Shown here piece after piece: positions 18,573-27,236 of a DNA stretch of 64,000 nt. Position 1 is the first letter of the stretch; each line of letters opens with the position of its first letter. The translations under genes and the position numbers were made by a program. A model generated the notes under the pieces. That model did not search any database. It saw only the letters and a list, made by a program, of their open reading frames with translations, and was not told the DNA's origin. Where the stretch lies: contig JAJDAF010000010.1 in assembly GCA_029261995.1 (NCBI GenBank), positions 124,001 through 188,000 on the forward strand, given 5' to 3'. The stretch is from Candidatus Zhuqueibacterota bacterium. Lineage in GTDB: Bacteria; Zhuqueibacterota; Zhuqueibacteria; Oceanimicrobiales; Oceanimicrobiaceae.

Positions 18573-21212
18573 ATGACATTCGACAAGTTCACTTTGAAAG
18601 CTCAGGAAGCGTTCACTTCCGCCCAGCAACTTGCCGCGGAGATGGGGCAGCAACAAATCGAAGTAGAACACCTTCTAAAAACGCTGCTGTCAGGTAGCGA
18701 CGGAGTGCCGCACGCCATTCTGAACAAACTTGGCGCGGACCCCGGACCACTTCAGCAGCGCCTCGATTCTGAGCTTCAAAAACTGCCGCGTGTCTCAGGC
18801 ATCGGGGCTACTGGCAAGGTCTACCTTTCGAATCGGCTTCACGAGCTTGCCAATACAGCGATGCAGGAAATGCAGCAGCTCAAAGACGAGTATGTCAGCA
18901 CCGAGCATCTGCTGCTGGCGAGCGTTGCCGAGACCAAGTCCCCCCTGGCCGATTTGTTCAAACAGCAGGGCGTGACCAGGGACAACATCTACAAAGTGCT
19001 GAAGGAAATCCGCGGTAGCCAGCGAGTCGTTGACCAGAATCCGGAGCAAAAATATCAGGCGTTGCAGCGTTACGGCAGAGATCTCACAGAGCTGGCGCAA
19101 CGCGGGAAACTCGATCCGGTCATCGGCCGGGACGAAGAGATTCGGCGCGCGGTTCAGGTTCTTTCACGGCGCACGAAAAACAATCCCGTGCTGGTAGGGG
19201 AGCCCGGTGTCGGAAAGACGGCCATCGTTGAAGGTATTGCGCTCAGAATCGCACACGGCGACATTCCCGAGACCTTGAAAGGTAAGCGTGTGGTTGAATT
19301 GGAGATGGGCTCGTTGATTGCCGGCGCAAAATATCGTGGCGAGTTCGAGGAACGTCTGAAAGCGGTGCTGAAGGAAATAGAGCAGAGCGGCGGTGAGATT
19401 ATCCTGTTCATCGATGAGTTGCACACCATGGTTGGCGCCGGCGCGGCAGAGGGAGCCGTCGATGCGGCCAACATGCTGAAACCCATGCTCGCACGCGGGG
19501 AACTGCGCATGCTGGGCGCTACGACTCTTGACGAATACCGAAAGCATATCGAGAAAGACAAGGCTTTGGAACGCCGTATTCAGCCGGTGCTCGTGGGCGA
19601 ACCTTCCGTCGAGGACACCATCTCCATCTTGCGGGGCCTGAAAGAACGCTACGAAGTTCACCATGGCGTGCGAATTGCGGATTCCGCTATCATCTCGGCT
19701 GCCGCGCTTTCGCAGCGCTATATTGCAGAGCGATTTCTACCCGACAAGGCCATCGATCTGATTGACGAGGCAGCAGCTAAACTGCGCACGGAGATCGATT
19801 CCATGCCCGAGGAAATCGACGAGATTGAACGCCGCATCAAGCAAATCGAGATCGAGCTGGTGGCGATGAAAAAGGAAAAGGATCCAGATTCGAAGGAGCG
19901 AACTGCGCTGCTTAAATCTGAGCTTGGTGACCTGAAAGAAAAAGGCGCCCTGCTCAAAGCCCGCTGGCAGGTTGAGAAAGACACCATCAAACAGATTCAA
20001 ACCGTCAAGGAGCAACTGGAGCAAACCAAACAACTCGCCGAGAAAGTTGAGCGCGAGGGCGATCTTAACAAAGCCGCGGAGTTGAAGTACAGCACTCTGA
20101 TTGAGTTGGATAACCGGCTTCAGAGTCTAAATTCAAAATTGACGGAACTGCACAAGGATGGCTCGCTGTTGGAAGAGGAAGTGCGTGAGGCCGATATCGC
20201 CGAAATCGTCGCCCGCTGGACAGGCATCCCGGTTTCCAGAATGTTGGAGTCTGAGCGTGAGAAGCTTTTGAGCATTGGAGACCGCCTGCGGGCACGCGTG
20301 ATTGGCCAGGATGAAGCCATCGACGCGGTCTCGTTTGCGGTGCAGCGTGCCCGCTCAGGGTTGAATGATGAAAACCGGCCAATAGGCTCCTTTGTCTTCC
20401 TCGGCCCCACGGGCGTGGGCAAAACTGAGCTTGCGCGTGCTCTTGCCGAGTTCATGTTTGATGACGAGAATGCCATGGTGCGCATCGATATGTCGGAATA
20501 CATGGAGCAGTTCAATGTCTCCAGGCTGGTGGGCGCCCCGCCAGGATATGTCGGTTACGAAGAAGGCGGGCAGCTCACCGAAGCGGTTCGGCGAAGGCCC
20601 TATTGTGTCGTTCTGCTCGATGAAATCGAAAAAGCGCATCGTGACGTATTCAACATCCTGCTGCAAGTGCTTGACGACGGGCGCTTGACCGACAGCCAGG
20701 GGCATGTCGTCAATTTCAAGAGTGCTATCATCATCATGACTTCAAATCTCGGCTCAGAAGTGATTCAGGAGCACTTTGCAGCCATGACGGACGCCAACCG
20801 CGACCAAATCTATGAAAAGACCAGAGAGGATGTGCTTCGGCTACTGCAACAGCAGACACGTCCAGAGTTCCTCAATCGAATCGATGAAGTGCTTGTGTTT
20901 CATCCGCTCAGTCGTGAGCATATTCATGCCATTGTTGATCTGCAGTTTGAGCGTGTGGTACTGAAGCCGCTCCGCCGTCAGGGTATTGACGCCGAACTTA
21001 CGTCTGCCGCCAAAGCCGCGCTGACGGAAAACGGCTATAATCCTGTGTACGGCGCGCGGCAACTCAAGCGGCTGATGCAGAGGCAGGTCATCACCGAGCT
21101 GTCAAAATTGATTCTGGCTGGGCAGCTCACGAAAGGAGACACGGTCAGAATTGATGCCGGCGATAACGCTCTGACGTTCGAGACCACGCCTGCACTGTCC
21201 ACTTCAGAATAA
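18573..21212 (+). CDS. clpB: ATP-dependent disaggregase ClpB
   Basis: An 879-residue HSP100 chaperone that works with DnaK to pull apart protein aggregates in the cytoplasm. The N-domain repeats (residues ~5-145) are followed by the first AAA+ module with Walker A GEPGVGKT (near 210) and Walker [11 protein letters not shown] coiled middle domain (~410-525) distinguishes ClpB from ClpA and ClpC. The second AAA+ module has GPTGVGKTE (near 611) and [11 protein letters not shown], with sensor/arginine motif GARQLKR near the end. ATG 18573 has AGGAG upstream and gives the usual N-terminus ([14 protein letters not shown]). There is no ClpP-binding loop (IGF/L) evident. Family length is about 860-880, so it is complete. 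Confidence 0.97.
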   Translation: MTFDKFTLKAQEAFTSAQQLAAEMGQQQIEVEHLLKTLLSGSDGVPHAILNKLGADPGPLQQRLDSELQKLPRVSGIGATGKVYLSNRLHELANTAMQEMQQLKDEYVSTEHLLLASVAETKSPLADLFKQQGVTRDNIYKVLKEIRGSQRVVDQNPEQKYQALQRYGRDLTELAQRGKLDPVIGRDEEIRRAVQVLSRRTKNNPVLVGEPGVGKTAIVEGIALRIAHGDIPETLKGKRVVELEMGSLIAGAKYRGEFEERLKAVLKEIEQSGGEIILFIDELHTMVGAGAAEGAVDAANMLKPMLARGELRMLGATTLDEYRKHIEKDKALERRIQPVLVGEPSVEDTISILRGLKERYEVHHGVRIADSAIISAAALSQRYIAERFLPDKAIDLIDEAAAKLRTEIDSMPEEIDEIERRIKQIEIELVAMKKEKDPDSKERTALLKSELGDLKEKGALLKARWQVEKDTIKQIQTVKEQLEQTKQLAEKVEREGDLNKAAELKYSTLIELDNRLQSLNSKLTELHKDGSLLEEEVREADIAEIVARWTGIPVSRMLESEREKLLSIGDRLRARVIGQDEAIDAVSFAVQRARSGLNDENRPIGSFVFLGPTGVGKTELARALAEFMFDDENAMVRIDMSEYMEQFNVSRLVGAPPGYVGYEEGGQLTEAVRRRPYCVVLLDEIEKAHRDVFNILLQVLDDGRLTDSQGHVVNFKSAIIIMTSNLGSEVIQEHFAAMTDANRDQIYEKTREDVLRLLQQQTRPEFLNRIDEVLVFHPLSREHIHAIVDLQFERVVLKPLRRQGIDAELTSAAKAALTENGYNPVYGARQLKRLMQRQVITELSKLILAGQLTKGDTVRIDAGDNALTFETTPALSTSE

Positions 21213-21218
21213 GCACGG

Positions 21219-21292
21219 TCTGTCATCCTCAAGGCTATTTTCGACTGAAGAAAGGGAGTTGGCCGGATCAAAAAGATCTCCCGGATGACAGA
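21219..21292. repeat. Dispersed-repeat-like element with perfect 10-bp terminal inverted repeats
   Basis: TCTGTCATCC (21219-21228) and GGATGACAGA (21283-21292) are exact complements at the ends of a 74-bp unit that begins 7 bases after the clpB stop. The interior contains GATCTCCCGGATGACA. Repeats reading TGTCATCCTGA...GGATCTC...GGATGACA are common dispersed palindromes in many environmental genomes, so this is probably one such copy, diverged inside. It may also act as the clpB terminator. Confidence 0.5.
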
Positions 21293-21468
21293 ACTTACCG
21301 TCCTTGCCTTTTGCATGTAAGGCTGTCAGCCTGCACTTTTTTTCTCGTACCGCTCGGAACGAGCAGATTCTCCTCCGCAAAACAGGCACTTTCCCCTACA
21401 TTACATTAGATAGACAAGAACGCGCGTTGAATCTGGCTCACACTTGTTTCAAGTTAAGGATTATTGGG

Positions 21469-24400
21469 GTGCCCGCGAAGTCGATAGCTGCAAGGATGTT
21501 AATCAGTACGGTTCTTCTTCTCACACAGTCTCTCTTTGGTCAATCTCCAGAACTGTTTTTGACGACCGGCCATTCCGGGCCAGTAAACGGCGTCTCGGTG
21601 TCCGCGGACGGCGCCATTCTCGCCACTGCCGGCGCCGACAACACGGTCAAGATTTGGGATGTTGCATCGATGCGGCTTTTGCGCACACTCAGTCGGCATC
21701 AGGCCGATTTGTTTGCGGTGGCGCTGAGTCAGGACGGCTCCCTTCTCGCGTCATCCGGCTATGACCGTCAGGTGATTATTTGGGATGTCCAAACCGGACG
21801 GGTGCTGAAGGAGACCCAAGAGCACACTCAGCCCGTGACGGCTTTGGATTTTAGCAGATCGGGCAATCTGCTTGCAACCGCAAGTCGCGACAGCACTGTA
21901 CAAATCTGGGATCTGAATCGCGACGTTTTGCCTCGCAGACTCAGAGGGCATACGGCTAGCATCAACGATGTCGCTTTTGGGCCTCGGGACTATCTCATTG
22001 CCTCAGCCGGCAGCGATCGGCAGATTTTTCTCTGGGAGGCGAGCAGCGGGCGGCTTCTGAAAAAGTTGACTGGCCATCGGCAGGCGGTCAATTCAGTTGT
22101 ATTCAGCAAAGATGGCAACTTCGTGGCCTCTGCAAGCGATGATGGCGACCTACGGATTTGGTCGACTGCCACAGGTCAGGTTCTGAAGGCTTTGCCGCAA
22201 GGCGCGGCATGCCAGACGGTTGACTTCTCCGACCAGGGAGACTTTTTGCTTGTCGGGCTCAAGAACGGTCGCATCCGCCCCTGGGATGTGCCATCGTGGC
22301 GTCCGCTCGCCGATTTTTCTGCCCATACGCGGGGGGTTCGCTCTATCTGTGCAATACCAGACGGCAGCCGGTTTGTCAGCTCAGGACGGGGCGGAGCGAT
22401 CAGGATATGGGATCTGAAAAGCGACAACGCCCTGCGGGAAGTAGAGAGCCACTCACTCGAAATCACCTCTATGGATGGCTTTGGCGACGACCAGATTGCC
22501 GTCTGCGCAACAGACGATGGCCATGTTCTATTGGTCGATCTTGACAGCGGCCAGCGGCTTTCAACCATGCAAGCGCACACCGGGCCGATCTGGTCGGTCA
22601 GGTCCAGTCAGGACCAGCGTCTGTTCGTGACTGCTGGCGCTGACGGCAGCGCCAGGATCTGGGAACGTTCCGGAGGGAAGAGCCTGAAGGTTCTGCGCGG
22701 ACACCAGGGCCCGGTCTATTCAGCCGCCTTCAGCGCCGATGGCCGCAGAGTTGCGACTGCGGGTCATGACAAGACCATTCGCATTTGGGACCGGTTCAGC
22801 GGCCGCAATATCCTGACGCTTGAGGGTCATTTGGCGAGAGTGTGGTCAGTGGACACAAGCCCGAATGCCCCGCTGCTGGCTTCAACAAGTGATGACTATA
22901 CCGTCCGGGTCTGGGACAGTACTAGCGGACAATTGCTGCGCACCCTGCGGGGACACACAGCATTGGTCAGGCAGGCCTGCTTTAGTCCGGACGGACGCCG
23001 TATCGCCTCCGCAAGTTCAGATGGGACGGTCCGAATCTGGGATGCCCGTTCGGCTGAACTTCTGCACGTGCTAGTTGGCCACGCATCGAGCGTCAAAACC
23101 GTTAGGTACAGTCTTGATGGCGCGGTTCTGGCTTCGGGCGGTTTTGATAATACCATCAGACTGTGGTCCGCCGAAACCGGGAAGCCATTTCAAACGCTGG
23201 TCGGACATCAAAATGACATCAACGCACTTGTTTTTGAAGCCGGGCGCGACAGGCTCGCCTCCTGCGGCCCGGAAGGCGTCGTCCGGACATGGAATCTGGC
23301 CAAAGGTATACCTGAACATCAATTCGCCTACCTGCCTGATGACAATTGGATCTCATGGCCGCATAACAGCGTAAATTATCTCGGTTCGCGAAACGCAGCT
23401 AAATCTGGCGCCATAAGATTTAGCCAGCGCCTGCGCGATATCGCGCCTCTTTCCGATTTTGCTGGCAGATTGAAGATCAACGATTTGCGTGATGCCGTGC
23501 CTGCCAGGGAGTTTGCTCGTGCTTCTGATGAGGTGGCCGGACATTCAGGTGCAAGGAGTACGCAACTCTTCTGGCCGCTGACGATATGTCTTATTGCGGT
23601 TTTTGCCGTGACCTTCTACTTCTTTCGCCGTCGCACAACAGGTGGCGATGAGAATATCTCCAGGTTCTTCTCACAGGCTGGATTTATCCATGTCAAGCCC
23701 ATCTCTGCCACGGTGTTCGAGCTGCAGTCAGGCAACAGCGATGAGCCCGGGCTGGCAGTGTCGTGGAAAAACGGCGATGCAGTCAGCGAGCAACAGCTCA
23801 CTCAGATGCTGTCGAAGAATCTTAAGAAGCACAACCTGGATGCAAAACTGTATCTTGTGCACGACGGGATGGACTCCATTCTGGAGAAAGCCAGCCGCAT
23901 GCGGACCCAGTTGCGACGCAGGACAATACCCATTTCCAGTGCTGTTCTCAGCCGCTCTCTGGCATCTGACAACTGCCGTGAGTTGCTGAAGTCACTTGAG
24001 CGCAGTTATCTCGAGTGCAACGATCCCTATCTCTGTTCGCGGCAGGTTCAGGATCCCAACTGGCTGTTTGGTCGAGCCGAATTGTTGGATCGCTTGCCTG
24101 CCGTTCTCAATCGGGGTCAAAACGTTGGGGTGTTCGGATTGCCTAGGGTTGGCCTCAGTTCTCTGGCGCTTCAGCTACGCAATCGCCATGGTGACACGCC
24201 AGCCGTTATCATTGAGTGTGGCAGTTTGTCACCTGAGGCAGATTCCTACTTCCGGGAGATCGTCAAACAGATCTATGCCCAAATCTGCTCCCGGGGCATT
24301 GTCAATCCTCCCGATGCCATGGCGATTTACAAGGCCAAGGGGTTTCAGGAGAGCCTGCTCAGGCTGTTTGACACCTGGAACACGGCCGGAAAGTTCACGC

Positions 24401-25098
24401 CTTTTCTGCTGGTGCTCGATGGGCTCGATACCTTTTTCGCGAAACGCAGGTTCATTCCCAGAGAACGCTCCGTGACGGGGTATGCTCATATTTTTGGAAC
24501 ACTACAGGACCTTGCAAGCAGCCACAAGTGTCTGGCCATCCTCCTGACCGCGTCGCGCCCGGAAGCAATCTGGCCCGAAGAGCTGCGTCAGGGTGAGCCG
24601 ATGTTTTCGGAGCTGCAGGAGGAGCACATTGGCTTCCTGACTCCGGATGACAGCCGCCAAATGCTGCAGCAAAGGGGACAGTGGTCGGGCATCCACTGGG
24701 AACCAGAAGCGGCATCCCAGGTGTTTCACTATTGCGGCGGTCACCCGTGGGTGACTCAACGGTTCGCGAGTGAAGCCTGCCAACAAGGAGCGTTGCGAAC
24801 GGTCGATTTGCAGCGTGTGGACGCGACGGCAGATGAATTGCGCTCGACACTTCGCGACAACGCGATCGGCCAGCACTTTGAGAATGAGCTATGGCCGGTC
24901 CTGACTCCGGATGAGCAGAAGGTCGTGCGCCTGATTGGTTTGCGTGGCAAACAGGGCCTGCTGGCAACGGCTATTCCTCCGGAAAGACAGGCAGCGCTGC
25001 TGGCGCTTGAGCAGTTCGGCATGGTCGGCAATGACATCGGGCGTCTCTGCCTGATCCCGGCGTTGCTCAACGACTGGCTGATGCAGTCTCAAAGCTAG
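21469..25098 (+). CDS. Membrane-spanning 14-blade WD40 protein fused to a STAND-type ATPase domain
   Basis: A 1209-residue protein. GTG 21469 has AAGGA 8 bases upstream and gives a signal-like N-terminus (MPAKSIAARMLIS, then LLLTQSLFG-QS). Residues ~34-620 are 14 WD40 repeats, two seven-bladed propellers' worth, each ending in forms of KIWD or RIWD. A spacer follows, with the LPDDNWISWPHNS stretch seen at the end of other bacterial WD40 arrays. One membrane helix lies at ~701-718 (LTICLIAVFAVTFYFF) with RRR after it, so the propellers should be periplasmic and the rest cytoplasmic. Residues ~725-870 are unassigned, then comes LFGRAELLDRL and a P-loop NTPase (~885-1120). Its Walker A reads GLPRVGLSS: Leu replaces the catalytic Lys. 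Walker B-like LLVLDGLDTFF is intact. A winged-helix-like end follows. Function unknown; a sensor is plausible. Confidence 0.8.
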   Translation: MPAKSIAARMLISTVLLLTQSLFGQSPELFLTTGHSGPVNGVSVSADGAILATAGADNTVKIWDVASMRLLRTLSRHQADLFAVALSQDGSLLASSGYDRQVIIWDVQTGRVLKETQEHTQPVTALDFSRSGNLLATASRDSTVQIWDLNRDVLPRRLRGHTASINDVAFGPRDYLIASAGSDRQIFLWEASSGRLLKKLTGHRQAVNSVVFSKDGNFVASASDDGDLRIWSTATGQVLKALPQGAACQTVDFSDQGDFLLVGLKNGRIRPWDVPSWRPLADFSAHTRGVRSICAIPDGSRFVSSGRGGAIRIWDLKSDNALREVESHSLEITSMDGFGDDQIAVCATDDGHVLLVDLDSGQRLSTMQAHTGPIWSVRSSQDQRLFVTAGADGSARIWERSGGKSLKVLRGHQGPVYSAAFSADGRRVATAGHDKTIRIWDRFSGRNILTLEGHLARVWSVDTSPNAPLLASTSDDYTVRVWDSTSGQLLRTLRGHTALVRQACFSPDGRRIASASSDGTVRIWDARSAELLHVLVGHASSVKTVRYSLDGAVLASGGFDNTIRLWSAETGKPFQTLVGHQNDINALVFEAGRDRLASCGPEGVVRTWNLAKGIPEHQFAYLPDDNWISWPHNSVNYLGSRNAAKSGAIRFSQRLRDIAPLSDFAGRLKINDLRDAVPAREFARASDEVAGHSGARSTQLFWPLTICLIAVFAVTFYFFRRRTTGGDENISRFFSQAGFIHVKPISATVFELQSGNSDEPGLAVSWKNGDAVSEQQLTQMLSKNLKKHNLDAKLYLVHDGMDSILEKASRMRTQLRRRTIPISSAVLSRSLASDNCRELLKSLERSYLECNDPYLCSRQVQDPNWLFGRAELLDRLPAVLNRGQNVGVFGLPRVGLSSLALQLRNRHGDTPAVIIECGSLSPEADSYFREIVKQIYAQICSRGIVNPPDAMAIYKAKGFQESLLRLFDTWNTAGKFTPFLLVLDGLDTFFAKRRFIPRERSVTGYAHIFGTLQDLASSHKCLAILLTASRPEAIWPEELRQGEPMFSELQEEHIGFLTPDDSRQMLQQRGQWSGIHWEPEAASQVFHYCGGHPWVTQRFASEACQQGALRTVDLQRVDATADELRSTLRDNAIGQHFENELWPVLTPDEQKVVRLIGLRGKQGLLATAIPPERQAALLALEQFGMVGNDIGRLCLIPALLNDWLMQSQS

Positions 25099-25183
25099 AC
25101 CGGCCATTGTCTCCGCAGCCATGCCATGGCAGGAGTCAAAAACGACCACCCAGGACTTGAGTTTTAGTCGAAGTTTGAGAGAT

Positions 25184-25210
25184 TTGTCAGAATATCGCAC
25201 TCTGTATAGT
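25184..25210 (+). promoter_or_regulatory. Weak candidate promoter upstream of the DUF3857 pair
   Basis: TTGTCA (25184-25189), 15-base spacer, TATAGT (25205-25210), 71 bases before ATG 25281. Both boxes are good but the spacer is short for sigma70, so the call is tentative. Confidence 0.3.
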
Positions 25211-25280
25211 GAAACCGTAGTCGCCACACCACGACAGATTTCTAACCAAACAACATCCACAATTGTGATAGGGGCTAGCC

Positions 25281-27236
25281 ATGCGAACTCATCTGCTTTG
25301 TACCGTCATTGTTTCGAGTCTCTTTGCGGTTCTTAACCTGAGTGCCCACGCATCGGATATCAAGAAATACGGCAAAGTCGAGAAAGAGTATCTCGATATG
25401 ACGGTGTTTCCCGCGGACACAACGGCATCTGCAGTAAAGATTTTCGATGTTGCCGAGATGGAATTGATTTATGAAAGCGCCGTCGAGCTTTACTTCACAA
25501 GACACTACCAGATCAAAATCCTGGATGAGAGCGCGAAATCGTATGCCGATCAATCGATTCGATATTGGCATGAGGACAAAGTCCGCAGGATGAAGGCGCA
25601 TACAATTCTTCCGAACGGCAAGAAAATAAAAGTAAAAAATTTTCGTGAGGAAGAATACAAGAAAAATTACAAGGTCAAGAAATTCACCCTGCCTTCGGTG
25701 GAAGTGGGGTCTGTTTTGGAGATAGAGTACAAAGTCTACTCCAAATATTTTTATGATCTCGAACCCTGGTCGTTTCAATCAGAGATTCCAACCCTGGAAT
25801 CACAGTTGAGTTTGAGATTGCCCATCGGTTTCGTTTTTAACTCCAAAATTCACAATGATGAGCAGTACAGACGAGTTCGAATGACGACTGAAGAGTACCT
25901 TGACCCAAGTTCCAGACGTCGGCTCGAGATGTTTATCTGGCGTTCGGTCGATCTGCCTGCGGTCAAAGATGAGCCTTACATCTCATCCCTCAAAAACTAC
26001 CGTGCCAGGCTTGATTTTCAGTTCAGCGCCTACCAGGATCGTTACCAGAGTGTGAAGTTTATTAAAGACCTGAACACCCTGGTCGATGAGCAACTCGACG
26101 GCCGTTACGGCTCCTTCCTGAAACCCACGGGGGACGTGAAGAATGTTGTTGCCGAGCTTACCGCAGGCATGACTTCAGGCAAGGATAAGGCCGAGGCGCT
26201 GTACAAGTTCGTTCGGGATGAACTGGAACATGATTCGTACAATGCATATTCACCGCGCGAGAAGCAGGACAAGTTGCTGCAGACGCGCAAAGCATCCGGT
26301 TCGGAGAAGAATCTGCTCTTGCTCGCCATGCTGCGGGCCGCCGGCCTCGATGCCAAACCGGTACTCATCAGCACGCGCGGCAATGGCCGGATTGACGCCA
26401 GCGTGCCTTTCCTGCGGCAATACAATCGCACCATCGCTTTCGTGAAAGTTGAAGAAGAAATTATCCTGTCGGATGCCAGTGACCGCTTCATACCGTTTGG
26501 CAGCCTGCCGTTCAGCGCTCTGGTGGAAGTCGGTTTGATTCTGGAAAAAGACAATCCGCAATTCATTCGCAACCCGAACCGTGGGGTCAAAAGCCAGAGT
26601 TTTGTTCAGTCCAAAACGGCCATCTCCCAGGATGGCCTGGTCACCGGCACGGCCGATGTTCGAGCCATTGGCTACGCAAGCCGGCGCTGCAATGTCGAAG
26701 TCGAAAATTCGGATTCAATCGAAGACTACATTTCAGATGAGTTTGCCGGAGACCTTGATGGCATCGAAATCACACGTCTGGACACAGTTCTGAAGGCCAC
26801 GGCATCAGATACCTTCAAGACGGAGTTTGATTTCGAGCTTCCCGGGTTTGCCGAGATCATCGATGACGAGATTTATGTTCGCCCGGCGCTCTTTCACTGT
26901 ATGAGCAAGAATGTATTCGTGTCTCAGAAAAGGGAGTTCCCGGTCGAATTCGGCTATCGAAGCAAGGGCACGGAATTAAATACAATCACTGTTCCGGTGG
27001 GCTATGATGTGGTAGAAGTGCCCGAGAACAAGGTGATAAACAGCAAGTATTTCACCTACCGCAGGATGGTGACCAACCTGGGTGAGCAGCTCGTTTTCAG
27101 CCGGACGTTGGAGCTGAAGAATCACACGGTGCCAGCCACCGATTATGAGCAGTTGAAGCATGACTATGCCAGAATCGTCGATGCCGACCAGGAGCAAATT
27201 GTGCTTCGTGCCGGGAGTTTGTCCAAGAATGAGTAA
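25281..27236 (+). CDS. DUF3857/transglutaminase-like exported protein with lost catalytic residues
   Basis: A 651-residue exported protein with signal peptide (residues 1-24, ending AHA-SD). A DUF3857 beta-rich domain (~40-250) is followed by a transglutaminase-like domain (~280-420) and a C-terminal DUF2569/DUF3858-like beta region. In active relatives the core reads GDCKDL, then FNHxI, then an Asp or Glu. Here the aligned segment reads SGSEKNLLLLAML (near 336), so Cys is replaced, and RQYNRTIAFV has Arg where His belongs. The fold is kept and the chemistry is lost. AGGGG lies 8 bases before the ATG. It overlaps the next gene, an active paralogue, by 8 bases, which suggests a paired complex. 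Confidence 0.8.
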   Translation: MRTHLLCTVIVSSLFAVLNLSAHASDIKKYGKVEKEYLDMTVFPADTTASAVKIFDVAEMELIYESAVELYFTRHYQIKILDESAKSYADQSIRYWHEDKVRRMKAHTILPNGKKIKVKNFREEEYKKNYKVKKFTLPSVEVGSVLEIEYKVYSKYFYDLEPWSFQSEIPTLESQLSLRLPIGFVFNSKIHNDEQYRRVRMTTEEYLDPSSRRRLEMFIWRSVDLPAVKDEPYISSLKNYRARLDFQFSAYQDRYQSVKFIKDLNTLVDEQLDGRYGSFLKPTGDVKNVVAELTAGMTSGKDKAEALYKFVRDELEHDSYNAYSPREKQDKLLQTRKASGSEKNLLLLAMLRAAGLDAKPVLISTRGNGRIDASVPFLRQYNRTIAFVKVEEEIILSDASDRFIPFGSLPFSALVEVGLILEKDNPQFIRNPNRGVKSQSFVQSKTAISQDGLVTGTADVRAIGYASRRCNVEVENSDSIEDYISDEFAGDLDGIEITRLDTVLKATASDTFKTEFDFELPGFAEIIDDEIYVRPALFHCMSKNVFVSQKREFPVEFGYRSKGTELNTITVPVGYDVVEVPENKVINSKYFTYRRMVTNLGEQLVFSRTLELKNHTVPATDYEQLKHDYARIVDADQEQIVLRAGSLSKNE

